Below are positions 1-7,495 of a stretch of DNA of 64,000 bases, one piece after another. Position 1 is the first letter of the stretch, and every line of letters starts with the position of its first letter. Origin of the DNA: Ruminococcaceae bacterium UBA6413 (GTDB lineage: Bacteria; Bacillota; Clostridia; Oscillospirales; Ruminococcaceae); NCBI GenBank assembly GCA_002437415.1, contig DJPL01000074.1:6058-70057 (forward strand). Direction: 5' to 3'. The translations under genes and the position numbers were made by a program. The notes beneath the pieces were generated by a model. The model was not told the DNA's origin. It did not search any database and worked only from the letters and a program-made list of their open reading frames with translations.

Positions 1-305
1 CGCGACTTTACCCCGATGCGGTCAAAATACATCTTCTTCATGTCAACAGTAATACCGCTCTGGAACAAATGTATCTGAGTGGGGAGTATATTCCGCTCAG
101 TAGGGAAGAGTATATTGAGATTGTGATATCACAGCTTGAATATCTCCCGCAGGATATAGTCATAGAGCGCGTTACAGGCGATGCCGACAAGAAATATCTT
201 GTTGCGCCGAAGTGGAGCGCGGATAAGATTGCCGTGCTTGGCGGAATAGACCGTCAGATGAAGCTGAGGGATACTTATCAAGGGATAAAAGCCGATGCTA
301 TGTGA
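1..305 (+). CDS. Radical SAM protein, YhcC/TIGR01212 family (C-terminal part)
   Basis: The reading frame is open from base 3 and stops at 303-305, so only about the last 100 residues are in the window. The visible part has the late signature of the YhcC-like radical SAM family: a stretch reading LPQDIVIERVTGD, then APKWSADKIAVLGGID, then LRDTYQGIK. The radical SAM CxxxCxxC cluster motif of these proteins is N-terminal and would lie upstream of the window. The family is widespread in Firmicutes and its substrate is not established. The family assignment is from recognised sequence; no function beyond radical SAM chemistry is claimed. Confidence 0.8.
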   Translation, partial: RLYPDAVKIHLLHVNSNTALEQMYLSGEYIPLSREEYIEIVISQLEYLPQDIVIERVTGDADKKYLVAPKWSADKIAVLGGIDRQMKLRDTYQGIKADAM

Positions 306-368
306 TTTTATATCTGAATATAAGTGAAACCGCAGTATCGGGTCAGTTTTCGATACTGCGGTTTGATG

Positions 369-397
369 TTGCTTTTTCCGCCATATTATGCTAAAAT
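369..397 (+). promoter_or_regulatory. Sigma-A promoter of toxin mRNA (copy 1)
   Basis: TTGCTT at 369-374 and TAAAAT at 392-397 are separated by 17 bp. Transcription would start near 404 and give a 5' leader of about 73 nt before the GTG start of the 32-residue peptide. The same arrangement is found upstream of the second copy at 36241-36269, which supports it. Confidence 0.65.
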
Positions 398-476
398 ATT
401 CACGAGGGAAACCTTGGACGATAGGCGGTCAATTCATCTCCCGAAAGTGCGTTGCACTTTGAAAGGAGGTGGAGCT

Positions 477-575
477 GTGTACATAACATTGGATAATTTA
501 ATTCAAATCGGTATTTTCCTAACGGGATTTGCCGCAGTTATAATCAGCATTTTATCTTTTAACAAAAAGAAATAA
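477..575 (+). CDS. Small hydrophobic peptide, type I toxin (holin-like/TxpA-like), copy 1
   Basis: A 32-codon gene starts at GTG 477, chosen because a strong ribosome site (AAAGGAGGTGG, 463-473) precedes it and the homologous second copy at 36064-36162 starts at the matching codon. The peptide begins MYITLDNLIQIGIFLTG, has one hydrophobic helix over residues 8-27 and ends in a basic FNKKK tail. This is the layout of Fst/TxpA/holin-like type I toxins that insert in the cytoplasmic membrane. The stop codon runs straight into a hairpin (AAATAACCG and CGGTTATTT arms, about 568-608) that serves as a terminator for both strands. A consensus promoter on the minus strand just downstream would make an antisense RNA covering the 3' end. 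The in-frame extension upstream to 324 covers the promoter and leader and is rejected. Toxicity is inferred. Confidence 0.75.
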   Translation: MYITLDNLIQIGIFLTGFAAVIISILSFNKKK

Positions 576-650
576 CCGCCCAAGCCACCAACTTAACGGT
601 TATTTCTAACTGATTATTATTGGGAGCGATCGTCTGTCGTTTCCCTCTTT
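566..650 (-). ncRNA. Predicted antisense (antitoxin) RNA, copy 1
   Basis: A predicted RNA of about 85 nt is read leftward from a consensus promoter at 657-685. It begins with the block AAAGAGGGAAACGACAGAC, followed by CGCTCCC, which is almost identical in the RNA of the second cassette. It ends at the shared hairpin and T-run overlapping the toxin stop codon, so it pairs with the 3' end of the toxin mRNA. This matches the RatA/TxpA arrangement of convergent, overlapping transcripts. Both ends are estimated from promoter and terminator positions. Confidence 0.65.
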
Positions 651-656
651 GTTTGT

Positions 657-685
657 ATTATAACACGATTTTAATGTGCCGTCAA
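657..685 (-). promoter_or_regulatory. Sigma-A promoter of antisense RNA (copy 1)
   Basis: Read on the minus strand, TTGACG (680-685) and TATAAT (657-662) have an exact 17 bp spacer. The -10 box touches the outer arm and the -35 box lies in the first small hairpin of the three-armed palindrome at 662-739. Confidence 0.75.
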
Positions 686-739
686 GGCACATAGCGGCAA
701 ATGCCGCAAATTTTGCCTATCGGGCAAAATAAAATCGTG
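662..739. repeat. Three-armed palindrome (cloverleaf-like DNA element)
   Basis: An outer inverted repeat (AACACGATTTT and AAAATCGTGTT) encloses three perfect small hairpins in a row: ATGTGCC/GGCACAT, GCGGCA/TGCCGC and ATTTTGCC/GGCAAAAT, joined by one or two A residues. The whole would fold as a four-way junction. It overlaps the antisense RNA promoter and is followed by a separate 17 bp hairpin. It is not a tRNA: no anticodon, T-loop or CCA pattern is present. Confidence 0.7.
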
Positions 740-749
740 TTTTAACGTT

Positions 750-787
750 CTCAGCCTGAAATCGTCTTCTGACGATTTCAGGCTGAG
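750..787. repeat. Perfect 17 bp inverted repeat
   Basis: CTCAGCCTGAAATCGTC pairs with GACGATTTCAGGCTGAG across a 4 nt TTCT loop. No T-run follows on either strand, so a simple terminator is unlikely. With the three-armed palindrome it fills the gap between the toxin cassette and the acetyltransferase promoter. Confidence 0.75.
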
Positions 788-830
788 GTTGTTATAACAC
801 ACGTTTCCCCCAATGTCAAGCTTAAACAAG

Positions 831-859
831 TTGCATTACCGCCGCTTTTGTGCTAAAAT
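831..859 (+). promoter_or_regulatory. Sigma-A promoter for acetyltransferase-nspC
   Basis: TTGCAT (831-836) and TAAAAT (854-859) with a 17 bp spacer lie about 40 bp upstream of the ATG at 903, which has a good AAAGGAG ribosome site. Confidence 0.6.
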
Positions 860-902
860 ACGCTTGTAGAACTTAAATCAGGCTTATTAAAGGAGAAACA
901 CT

Positions 903-1544
903 ATGGATATGAAACAGCGTATGCACGCAAATCTTCCCTATAAGGCGTGGCTTGACGGACTATGCGAAGAGCGCGCGGAATGCAAGCGTAAGATATATGA
1001 ATTCAACAACTGTCACCCCGACGACAGAGAAAAGGCAGATAAGATCCTCCGTTCGCTACTCGGAAAAGCGGGTGAGGGTGTGCATATAGAACAGCCGTTC
1101 CGATGCGATTATGGCAGTAATATTGAGGTCGGCGACAACTTCTTTGCAAACTACAATCTTGTGATACTTGATGTTGGCAAGGTGACGATCGGCGACAACG
1201 TATTCATTGCTCCGAATGTCGGTATATATACCGCGGGTCACCCTGTGCATTATATCCCACGCAACACCGGCTATGAATACGGCATAGATATCACTGTCGG
1301 CAATAATGTATGGATAGGCGGTAATGTTGTGATTACACCCGGAGTAAATATCGGAAACGGCGTTGTGATCGGTGCGGGAAGCGCTGTCACAAAGGATATC
1401 CCCGACAACTGCATAGCCGCAGGAAATCCCGCAAAAATCATTCGTGAAATAACCGATGAGGACAAGCATTATTACTTCAAAAAACGCCGCTTTGACGTTG
1501 ACGATTATCTCACCGACGGAGAAATAGACTGGAGCAATATATGA
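903..1544 (+). CDS. Sugar O-acetyltransferase (Maa/LacA-type hexapeptide acyltransferase)
   Basis: A 213-residue protein of the size and layout of maltose/galactoside O-acetyltransferases: an N-terminal helical Mac domain (about 1-55) followed by a left-handed beta-helix of hexapeptide repeats. His113 in TAGHPV is the expected catalytic base, and NPAKIIREI is the usual end of the fold. These enzymes transfer acetyl from acetyl-CoA to a sugar hydroxyl in the cytoplasm. The ATG follows AAAGGAG at close to ideal spacing. Its last four bases overlap the start of nspC (ATGA), so the two are translationally coupled. The true acceptor might be a polyamine-related metabolite rather than a sugar, given the partner gene, but this cannot be read from the sequence. 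Confidence 0.85.
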   Translation: MDMKQRMHANLPYKAWLDGLCEERAECKRKIYEFNNCHPDDREKADKILRSLLGKAGEGVHIEQPFRCDYGSNIEVGDNFFANYNLVILDVGKVTIGDNVFIAPNVGIYTAGHPVHYIPRNTGYEYGIDITVGNNVWIGGNVVITPGVNIGNGVVIGAGSAVTKDIPDNCIAAGNPAKIIREITDEDKHYYFKKRRFDVDDYLTDGEIDWSNI

Positions 1545-2719
1545 ACACACCGACTTTTGATATAAATAAGGTAGATACCCCTTGCTACGTTACAGAAGAA
1601 TGCTATCTCAGACGCAACTGCGAGATACTTAAAAGCGTTCAGGATATGACGGGCTGTAAGATACTGCTTGCACAAAAAGCGTTTTCAATGTTCAGCACAT
1701 ACCCTCTTATAAGCGGATATCTCAGCGGTACTACTGCAAGCGGGCTGTATGAGGCAAGACTCGGCTATGAATATTTCGGCAACGAGACCCATGTTTTCTC
1801 ACCCGCCTACTCAGACAAGGAGATAAACGAGCTTACAAAGTACGCAGGGCATTTTGTGTTCAACTCTGTCCGTCAGTTTGCCATGCACCGTGACGCAGTG
1901 AAGGACAAGCACTGCCTTATCCGCGTAAATCCGAGGTTTTCGACTCAGGAGGGACACGAGATATACGACCCATGCGCTCCCGGTTCAAGGCTCGGTCAGA
2001 CGCTTGCTTCGTTTGAAGAGGATATAAGGCGCTACGGCGAGGAAATTCTCGACGAGATAGACGGACTGCATTTTCACACGCTCTGTGAGCAGAACAGCGA
2101 TGACTTAATGCGTACCGCAAAGGAGGTCGAGGTTCAGTTCGGCAAGTATCTTGACCGTATGAGCGTTATAAATTTCGGCGGCGGACACCATATAACAAGG
2201 GACGATTATGACATTGATACCCTCGTTGAAGTTATCAACCATTTCAAAAACGAATACGGTCTTGAGGTCTATCTTGAGCCCGGGGAGGCGATAGCGCTTA
2301 ACGCGGGCTTCCTTGTAACAACAGTGCTTGACGTAATAGACGGCAGAATAAACGGCGAGGACGACATAGCCATACTTGACGCTTCTGCCGCCTGCCATAT
2401 GCCCGATGTGCTTGAAATGCCGTACCGCCCCGTTATCATTCAGCCAAACGGCAATATCGCAGGCGAAAAGGACGAAAAAGCCGTCACTGTCCGCCTTGGC
2501 GGAAATACCTGTCTTGCAGGCGATGTGATCGGTGATTACTCATTCGACAAGCCGCTGAAACCCGGCGATCGCCTGGTACTTTGCGATATGTCTATATACT
2601 CGATGGTGAAGAACAATACGTTCAACGGCATGGCACTGCCGTCGATATACTATAATACCTCACTCGGTATGCGCAAAATCAGAGAGTTTTCTTATGAGGA
2701 TTTCAAGTGCAGGCTGTGA
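1541..2719 (+). CDS. nspC: Carboxynorspermidine/carboxyspermidine decarboxylase
   Basis: A 392-residue fold-type III PLP decarboxylase of the NspC family. The N-terminal TPCYVTEE block and AQKAFSMF (Lys46, the likely Schiff-base lysine) are followed by a HFHTLCEQ segment near 200, NFGGGHH and EPGEAIALNAGF, the usual NspC barrel motifs; the C-terminal beta domain has LGGNTCLAGDVIG with the catalytic Cys. It decarboxylates carboxy(nor)spermidine to (nor)spermidine. The partner carboxyspermidine dehydrogenase is not adjacent. The start overlaps the acetyltransferase stop by four bases. An Orn/Lys/Arg-type decarboxylase that could supply the diamine precursor lies at 11599-12939. No clear terminator follows. 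Confidence 0.9.
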   Translation: MNTPTFDINKVDTPCYVTEECYLRRNCEILKSVQDMTGCKILLAQKAFSMFSTYPLISGYLSGTTASGLYEARLGYEYFGNETHVFSPAYSDKEINELTKYAGHFVFNSVRQFAMHRDAVKDKHCLIRVNPRFSTQEGHEIYDPCAPGSRLGQTLASFEEDIRRYGEEILDEIDGLHFHTLCEQNSDDLMRTAKEVEVQFGKYLDRMSVINFGGGHHITRDDYDIDTLVEVINHFKNEYGLEVYLEPGEAIALNAGFLVTTVLDVIDGRINGEDDIAILDASAACHMPDVLEMPYRPVIIQPNGNIAGEKDEKAVTVRLGGNTCLAGDVIGDYSFDKPLKPGDRLVLCDMSIYSMVKNNTFNGMALPSIYYNTSLGMRKIREFSYEDFKCRL

Positions 2720-2906
2720 TATCACAACTCCCGCGACCGTAAAGAACTTTGAACGGCAAGCAAACCTGTTGAAAACTAATGTGTATGTTGAATACTTTGT
2801 TGAAAGTTTTTTGTGCATAACACACAAATAGCGCCGCTGTGATTGAGGACTATTGAACAAATATGAAAAATAATCGCAGAAAAATTGACAAATTGAAAAA
2901 ACTTTG

Positions 2907-2935
2907 TTGACGAAAAGGGCACATTTGGATATACT
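2907..2935 (+). promoter_or_regulatory. Sigma-A promoter of ptsH
   Basis: TTGACG (2907-2912) and TATACT (2930-2935) with a 17 bp spacer. Predicted start near 2942, leaving an 80 nt leader. The 180 bp between nspC and this promoter hold no gene that I recognise. Confidence 0.7.
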
Positions 2936-3021
2936 ATAGGTACAGAGCGGAGATACCGCATAACATCTCAATGCGGGCGGCTCGACGGAAAGATAATACG
3001 AATTTACGGAGGTAACTAATC

Positions 3022-3285
3022 ATGTTTGTTAAAGAAGTAAGCGTTAAAAATCAGGTAGGTTTACACGCAAGACCCGCAACATTCTTCATTCAGAAGGCAA
3101 ATGAGTACAAGTCATCTATCTGGGTTGAAAAGGAAGAAAGAAGAGTAAACGCAAAGAGCCTTCTCGGTATCCTTTCACTCGGTATCGTTGGCGGTACAAC
3201 AATCAGAATCATTGCTGACGGCTCTGATGAACAGCTCGCAGTTGACGGACTTGTAAAGCTCGTTGAAAGCGGTTTCGCTGAATAA
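3022..3285 (+). CDS. ptsH: Phosphocarrier protein HPr
   Basis: An 87-residue HPr. GLHARPA carries His15, the residue phosphorylated by enzyme I, and KSLLGILSLG carries Ser46, the HPr kinase site of Gram-positive bacteria, so this is true HPr and not Crh (which lacks His15). It passes phosphate to PTS sugar permeases and, as P-Ser46-HPr, takes part in catabolite control. It stands alone: enzyme I (ptsI) is not next to it, unlike the usual ptsHI operon. A sigma-A promoter precedes it, the ribosome site is GGAGG, and a strong hairpin terminator follows at 3380, so it is monocistronic. Confidence 0.95.
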   Translation: MFVKEVSVKNQVGLHARPATFFIQKANEYKSSIWVEKEERRVNAKSLLGILSLGIVGGTTIRIIADGSDEQLAVDGLVKLVESGFAE

Positions 3286-3379
3286 TTCACGCTCCCGGTC
3301 AAGTAGTGTAATCGGGTCAGTCCCGATGTGTAGACGTGTAGAAAAGTGTAGACAACAACAGAATTTACATTTATAAAAA

Positions 3380-3425
3380 ACAGCGGGGATTTTGCGTTAA
3401 GCAGGTCACCCGCTGTATTTTTGTT
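3380..3425 (+). terminator. Rho-independent terminator after ptsH
   Basis: ACAGCGGG (3380-3387) pairs with CCCGCTGT (3409-3416) and is followed by ATTTTTG. Confidence 0.75.
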
Positions 3426-3463
3426 TCACGTTGCAAATCGTTAAATCGCAAAGGAGCATTATA

Positions 3464-4240
3464 TTGAAAAGAACAGGAAAAATCGTTGCCGCGATCATCA
3501 CAGCAATAATGACCGTAATCCCTGTAACGGCTTGCAGTGCCGATTATTCGCATATAGACGGCTACAGTGATGTAGAAAACGCCAGAAAACTTTATGCCTC
3601 GCTGTATTCCGCCGAGCTTACCGTCACCGATAAGGGCACAGGCATGGTGACGCAGGAGCTTACATTCTGCTACGATCAGAACGATACGCTGTCATACAGC
3701 TATTTCGGAACTGACGGCAATACGAAATATTACGAATATCACAACGGCTCGGAATACAATTATTACTCCGACGGTGAATGGCATACGCTTGTAAGCGGCG
3801 ATCAGAATTATGTCAGCTATAATCGCACGAACAAAATGTCAATGACCGATGAGGGTATGATATTCATAAAGCCCGACAGCGTTACAGGCTCGGAGGTCAA
3901 GGAAACCGCAGACGGCAAAACCATCACAATGCAGTATGACGTGTCAAAGCTCAACAGTTCAATGTCATCTCAGCTCGGACTTGTGGGCGACCTTGACAAC
4001 TTCAGCGTTGTGTATAACCTTGACAAGGACGGCTACTGCACTTCAATGGAACAGATAGGTTCTGCCACAAAGGACGGCGTACAGAGCAAGGTAGACTTCC
4101 TTATGACCGTAACGCATATGAATGATGTCGCGGCGGTAGAAAAGCCCGAGGTTGACGGCGGTCCGGAAGACAGCTCCGAAAGCAACACCGATAATTCGTC
4201 CGATACCGAGAGCACAAGCTCAGATAACAGCAACGGATAA
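3464..4240 (+). CDS. Predicted lipoprotein of unknown function
   Basis: A 258-residue protein, starting at TTG 3464 because AAAGGAG lies just upstream; an earlier TTG at 3431 lacks a ribosome site and would spoil the signal peptide. The N-terminus KRTGKIVAAIITAIMTVIP leads to a lipobox ending in VTAC, so it is probably processed by signal peptidase II and held on the outer face of the membrane. The mature part is rich in Asp, Ser, Thr and Tyr and looks beta-rich, vaguely like the LolA/LppX type of lipoprotein. The last 25 residues are an acidic Ser/Asp/Asn-rich tail. I do not recognise a specific family. It is separated from ptsH by a terminator. Confidence 0.7.
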   Translation: MKRTGKIVAAIITAIMTVIPVTACSADYSHIDGYSDVENARKLYASLYSAELTVTDKGTGMVTQELTFCYDQNDTLSYSYFGTDGNTKYYEYHNGSEYNYYSDGEWHTLVSGDQNYVSYNRTNKMSMTDEGMIFIKPDSVTGSEVKETADGKTITMQYDVSKLNSSMSSQLGLVGDLDNFSVVYNLDKDGYCTSMEQIGSATKDGVQSKVDFLMTVTHMNDVAAVEKPEVDGGPEDSSESNTDNSSDTESTSSDNSNG

Positions 4241-4253
4241 AACCGGATATTCC

Positions 4254-4469
4254 GGGGTTGTGACACAATTCTTCAGACTTTCAAAAGATCTTTAAAAATT
4301 TTTAAAATGGGGTCGCAGGGGCAAAGCCCCCGACAGGGACTAGGGGCGGTAGCCCCAGCAAAATAGCCCCTTTCCCGGGGAAAGGGGTTTGGGGATAGGG
4401 ATAGAGAATTTACTCTATTTTTTATAGGAATAAATTTTTCCAAAAACTGAGGGGTTGTGTCACAGCCCC
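4254..4469. repeat. MITE-like element with terminal inverted repeats and G/C-block hairpins
   Basis: The ends are 23 bp inverted repeats matching at 19 positions: GGGGTTGTGACACAA... at 4254-4276 and, reversed, GGGGCTGTGACACAA... at 4447-4469. Between them lie several short hairpins built of G and C blocks: GGGGCAAAGCCCC, GGGGCGGTAGCCCC and CCCCTTTCCCGGGGAAAGGGG, then an AT-rich dyad near 4405-4440. No coding region is present. The second end, followed by TTTTTT, could also serve as a terminator. Related GCTGTGACA hairpins occur at 42490 and 44252. Confidence 0.6.
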
Positions 4470-4539
4470 TTTTTTGCCGCATTTTCCCGTATTTCGTCTG
4501 AAAATAACGCAAAAATGTTGTGAAAATTTACAAAAACGC

Positions 4540-4568
4540 TTGATTTATATTTCGCTTTATGGTAAAAT
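4540..4568 (+). promoter_or_regulatory. Sigma-A promoter of the GGDEF-EAL protein
   Basis: TTGATT (4540-4545) and TAAAAT (4563-4568), spacer 17 bp. It implies a leader of about 130 nt in which I see no known riboswitch. Confidence 0.6.
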
Positions 4569-4703
4569 TAAATAAAATCATAATGGCGGTACTGCGGATA
4601 TATACAGATGCGGTCATGCCTTGTGGTTTACCGTGTTACCTCGCTTTAACAGTTTACCCCATTAAACTATCACACTACACACAAGCCTGAGGAGGCGAAA
4701 ACG

Positions 4704-7256
4704 GTGCAGCTTTACACCAACGATCAGAAATTCATAAAGATAATAATAGGATTTTCAAGAGATTTTCCGTTTACCATAAATCCTGGAGAAGCAACAGAGC
4801 AGACATATCCGTCGCTTTTAGAGCTTATAAATCCCGATGATATCCCGCCGATAACCGAGATGTTCACCGATGTTTCACAGGACGAGGAAAAACGGTTTGA
4901 GGCGCATTGCCGATTTATGGTGAATGATGAATATCACTGGTTTTTCCTTTCGTGCAAGGCAGTCTATGCCGAATACGGCAGACCTGTAAGGTTCGAGGGT
5001 ACTATGTGCGATGTTTCTACATACCTCGAAACTGCGGGTGACGACCTTGTGTATAATGAGTTCAGAAAAAAGCACAATATAAGACTGACGGAGCTTAAAA
5101 AGGGCGCTCCGGGACTTGCGGACGTGCTTGATGTAGACTATCTCACGAGCATTCAGCGCCCGTTTGCACAGCCACAGCTCTATTCGGCTATTTTTGACGA
5201 AAAGGGAAAGCTGATATGTGCCCCGAAGACACAGCAAAAGTCGCTTTCTCCCGATGATTTTGCATATCAGAAGAAAAAGAATATCCGTATAAATCATCTG
5301 GTAAGCGGAACATGGGTACTCTGTGCAAAGACGCAGGAGCTGCTTGACGAGAATATCCAGCTGTGGGAAACGCTTGTGCAGACCGTTTCCCGTATGGCAA
5401 ACGCCTTTGTCGTTGTTATGTCGGAAATGGATAACTCGCAGAATGCAAACAAGCTTCTCGGTCAGAATGTGGAGGAGCAGATCCTGCTCAATAACATCTA
5501 TGCCATAATTATGGAGAGCAAGAGCGCGGATATAGCACTGAACTCAGTCACAGAGCTTATCGGCGACTATTTCCACCTCGACAGGATAACGATAGTCGAC
5601 CGTGACGATTTTACGCAGGAGCTGTGCTGGTGCAGGGATTACAAATACCGCCGTCTTCCGCTTGAAATAGACGGAGAAACTGCTCTTAACTGCAACTCGA
5701 TACGCGAGGATCTGAGTCTTACCTCTTCTGCGTTTTCCGATGCGGATACAAATGATCTTGCAAAGTACGGCATAAAGTCATATGCTATTTTCAAGCTGAT
5801 AAATTCGGGAACATTTGACAGCCTGATAATGTTCCAGATGATCGAAAAGGAGCACAACTGGACACAGCGTGAGCGTAAACAGCTCCGCAACATTTCGCAG
5901 ATCATTTCATCGCTTATGATGCGTAAGGAAACACAGGATAAGCTTGAGCAATCACAGAAGCGTATGCGTCAGCTCGCATTCTATGACGCTATATATGGTA
6001 TTCCGAACCGTGCAAGGCTGAACAAAGACCTTGACAAGATAATGAAGCGCAACGGCAAGGGCTCGCTTATAGCGTTCAAGGTCACAAATACCCGCTCGTT
6101 ATCGGCGGTGTACGGTCATACATATTCCGATATGCTGCTGCGCAGTATAGCGCAGTATCTGGGCAACCTGCCGCTAAAGGACATCGGGGTGTATTATTTC
6201 ACGAACGCTATATTTATGCTCAATCTCCCCGACTGTACGGACGATGAGGCGAAAAACCTTGCGGAAATGCTGATATATCGCTTTTCAAAGCCGTGGAAAT
6301 TCGGTGAAGACGAGCACTCTATCCATTGCAGTCTTGGCATAGCACTCTATCCCGAAAACGGTGACGATGCCGAAGAGCTGTGCAAGGCAGCAAGCACTGC
6401 TATGTACCGCGCAAGAGAATTCAAGCAGAACAGCTATGCTTTCTACGCGGGATCGCTTGAGCGTACAAGACTGTTCGCGGCAAATCTTGAGCAGCACATA
6501 AGAGAATGCATAAACGCAGGTATGAGGGGCTTTTCACTGCGTTTTCAGCCATGCTTCAGCGCGGAGGACGGCAGTATAACAGGCTGTGAAACATTTGTGC
6601 GCTGGCACGATGAGCAGTATGGAAATATACCTAATTCGACACTTTTCCCGATGGCGGAGAACCTTGGCCTGTCACATATGATTGACGGATGGGTTATGGA
6701 ACGCTCGTGTGAGTTCTGCAAGGAGATACAGGACGCAGGCTTTGAGAATTTCACTGTCAGCGTAAATCTTACTGCGGGAGAGCCGCAGTCGGGGGAGATC
6801 GTGGCACAGGTACGCCATGCTCTTGAAGTAAGCGGATTGCCGCCGCAGTCGCTGATACTCGAAATTCCTGTAAAGGCTAATATTTTCTACAGTGACAGTA
6901 CACATATCCTGCACGACCTGCGTGCGCTCGGCGTGAATATCGCCATAGATAAATACGGAACGGAGAACATATCGCTGAAGGTGCTGAAAAACTCGTATGT
7001 CAGCCTTGTGAATATCCCCGCAAAGCTGTTTATGAACCATGAAGATGAATTTGATAACGACCTTGTGAGCTGTATCATACATCTCGCAAAATGCCGTGGA
7101 CTTGTCGTTTGTGTAAAGGGCATTGAGGATAAGGAACAGCTTGACACAGTGCAGGGCTTCGGCGTGGATAAGGTTCAGGGCTATTACTGCTCGCGCCCGC
7201 TTTCACGCAATGAGGCAAAGTCGACTTTCCTTGAGAAGATTTCTGTAAACAGTTAA
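4704..7256 (+). CDS. Degenerate GGDEF-EAL domain protein with PAS and GAF modules
   Basis: An 850-residue cytoplasmic protein; GTG start at 4704 behind GAGGAGG. Domains in order: PAS-like (about 15-110), a PocR-like sensory segment (about 150-240), GAF-like (about 265-400), a short coiled coil, GGDEF-like (about 420-560) and EAL-like (about 590-840). In the GGDEF domain the signature loop reads VYYFTNAIF (near residue 496), so the diguanylate cyclase residues are missing. In the EAL domain the EAL motif is ETF (near 628), the ELTES loop is EIPVKA, and DDFGTG is DKYGTE (near 749), so metal ligands needed for c-di-GMP hydrolysis are lost. It is therefore probably a c-di-GMP receptor or a protein-interaction regulator. 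No membrane segment is visible. It is monocistronic with its own promoter. Confidence 0.85.
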   Translation: MQLYTNDQKFIKIIIGFSRDFPFTINPGEATEQTYPSLLELINPDDIPPITEMFTDVSQDEEKRFEAHCRFMVNDEYHWFFLSCKAVYAEYGRPVRFEGTMCDVSTYLETAGDDLVYNEFRKKHNIRLTELKKGAPGLADVLDVDYLTSIQRPFAQPQLYSAIFDEKGKLICAPKTQQKSLSPDDFAYQKKKNIRINHLVSGTWVLCAKTQELLDENIQLWETLVQTVSRMANAFVVVMSEMDNSQNANKLLGQNVEEQILLNNIYAIIMESKSADIALNSVTELIGDYFHLDRITIVDRDDFTQELCWCRDYKYRRLPLEIDGETALNCNSIREDLSLTSSAFSDADTNDLAKYGIKSYAIFKLINSGTFDSLIMFQMIEKEHNWTQRERKQLRNISQIISSLMMRKETQDKLEQSQKRMRQLAFYDAIYGIPNRARLNKDLDKIMKRNGKGSLIAFKVTNTRSLSAVYGHTYSDMLLRSIAQYLGNLPLKDIGVYYFTNAIFMLNLPDCTDDEAKNLAEMLIYRFSKPWKFGEDEHSIHCSLGIALYPENGDDAEELCKAASTAMYRAREFKQNSYAFYAGSLERTRLFAANLEQHIRECINAGMRGFSLRFQPCFSAEDGSITGCETFVRWHDEQYGNIPNSTLFPMAENLGLSHMIDGWVMERSCEFCKEIQDAGFENFTVSVNLTAGEPQSGEIVAQVRHALEVSGLPPQSLILEIPVKANIFYSDSTHILHDLRALGVNIAIDKYGTENISLKVLKNSYVSLVNIPAKLFMNHEDEFDNDLVSCIIHLAKCRGLVVCVKGIEDKEQLDTVQGFGVDKVQGYYCSRPLSRNEAKSTFLEKISVNS

Positions 7257-7275
7257 AGCGGAAAATGCAATAAAA

Positions 7276-7306
7276 AATGCCGATGAGCACCCCGCTCATC
7301 GGCATT
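7276..7306. terminator. Bidirectional terminator
   Basis: AATGCCGATGAGC (7276-7288) pairs perfectly with GCTCATCGGCATT (7294-7306). The better T-run is on the minus strand (TTTTTTATT), so it may serve the leftward HAD gene as well as the GGDEF-EAL gene. Confidence 0.75.
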
Positions 7307-7399
7307 ATTGTCAGTGATATTCAGTATGTTTTATAATAATTCATCTGCTTTCATCACAACTGTTTTGTTGCAAAATAAAAGCCTGCTAAAGATTTTCAT

Positions 7400-7495
7400 T
7401 TGTTTGTCAGGGCTATGCATATTCCGATGAAAAAATCTTTAGCATTATTTTTGATCCGTGCGGAGCACACCAAAATTATTCATTATTCATTATTC
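7400..7495. repeat. End of a miniature element (ATGAATAATGAA repeats)
   Basis: Read on the minus strand, this carries three ATGAATA-type heptads, AATTTTGGT and a small hairpin GTGC-TCC-GCAC (7458-7468). The same order of parts occurs at 17396-17450 and at both ends of 23727-24000. The outermost heptads overlap the last codons and stop of the HAD gene. A further dyad, CTAAAGATTTTCAT with ATGAAAAAATCTTTAG, lies just left of it. Confidence 0.5.

Noticed and set aside
324..476. In-frame extension upstream of toxin copy 1
   Set aside because: It covers the promoter and leader; copy 2 starts at the matching internal codon.
662..739. tRNA gene (cloverleaf fold)
   Set aside because: No anticodon loop, T-loop GTTCRA or proper stem lengths; the DNA is simply palindromic.
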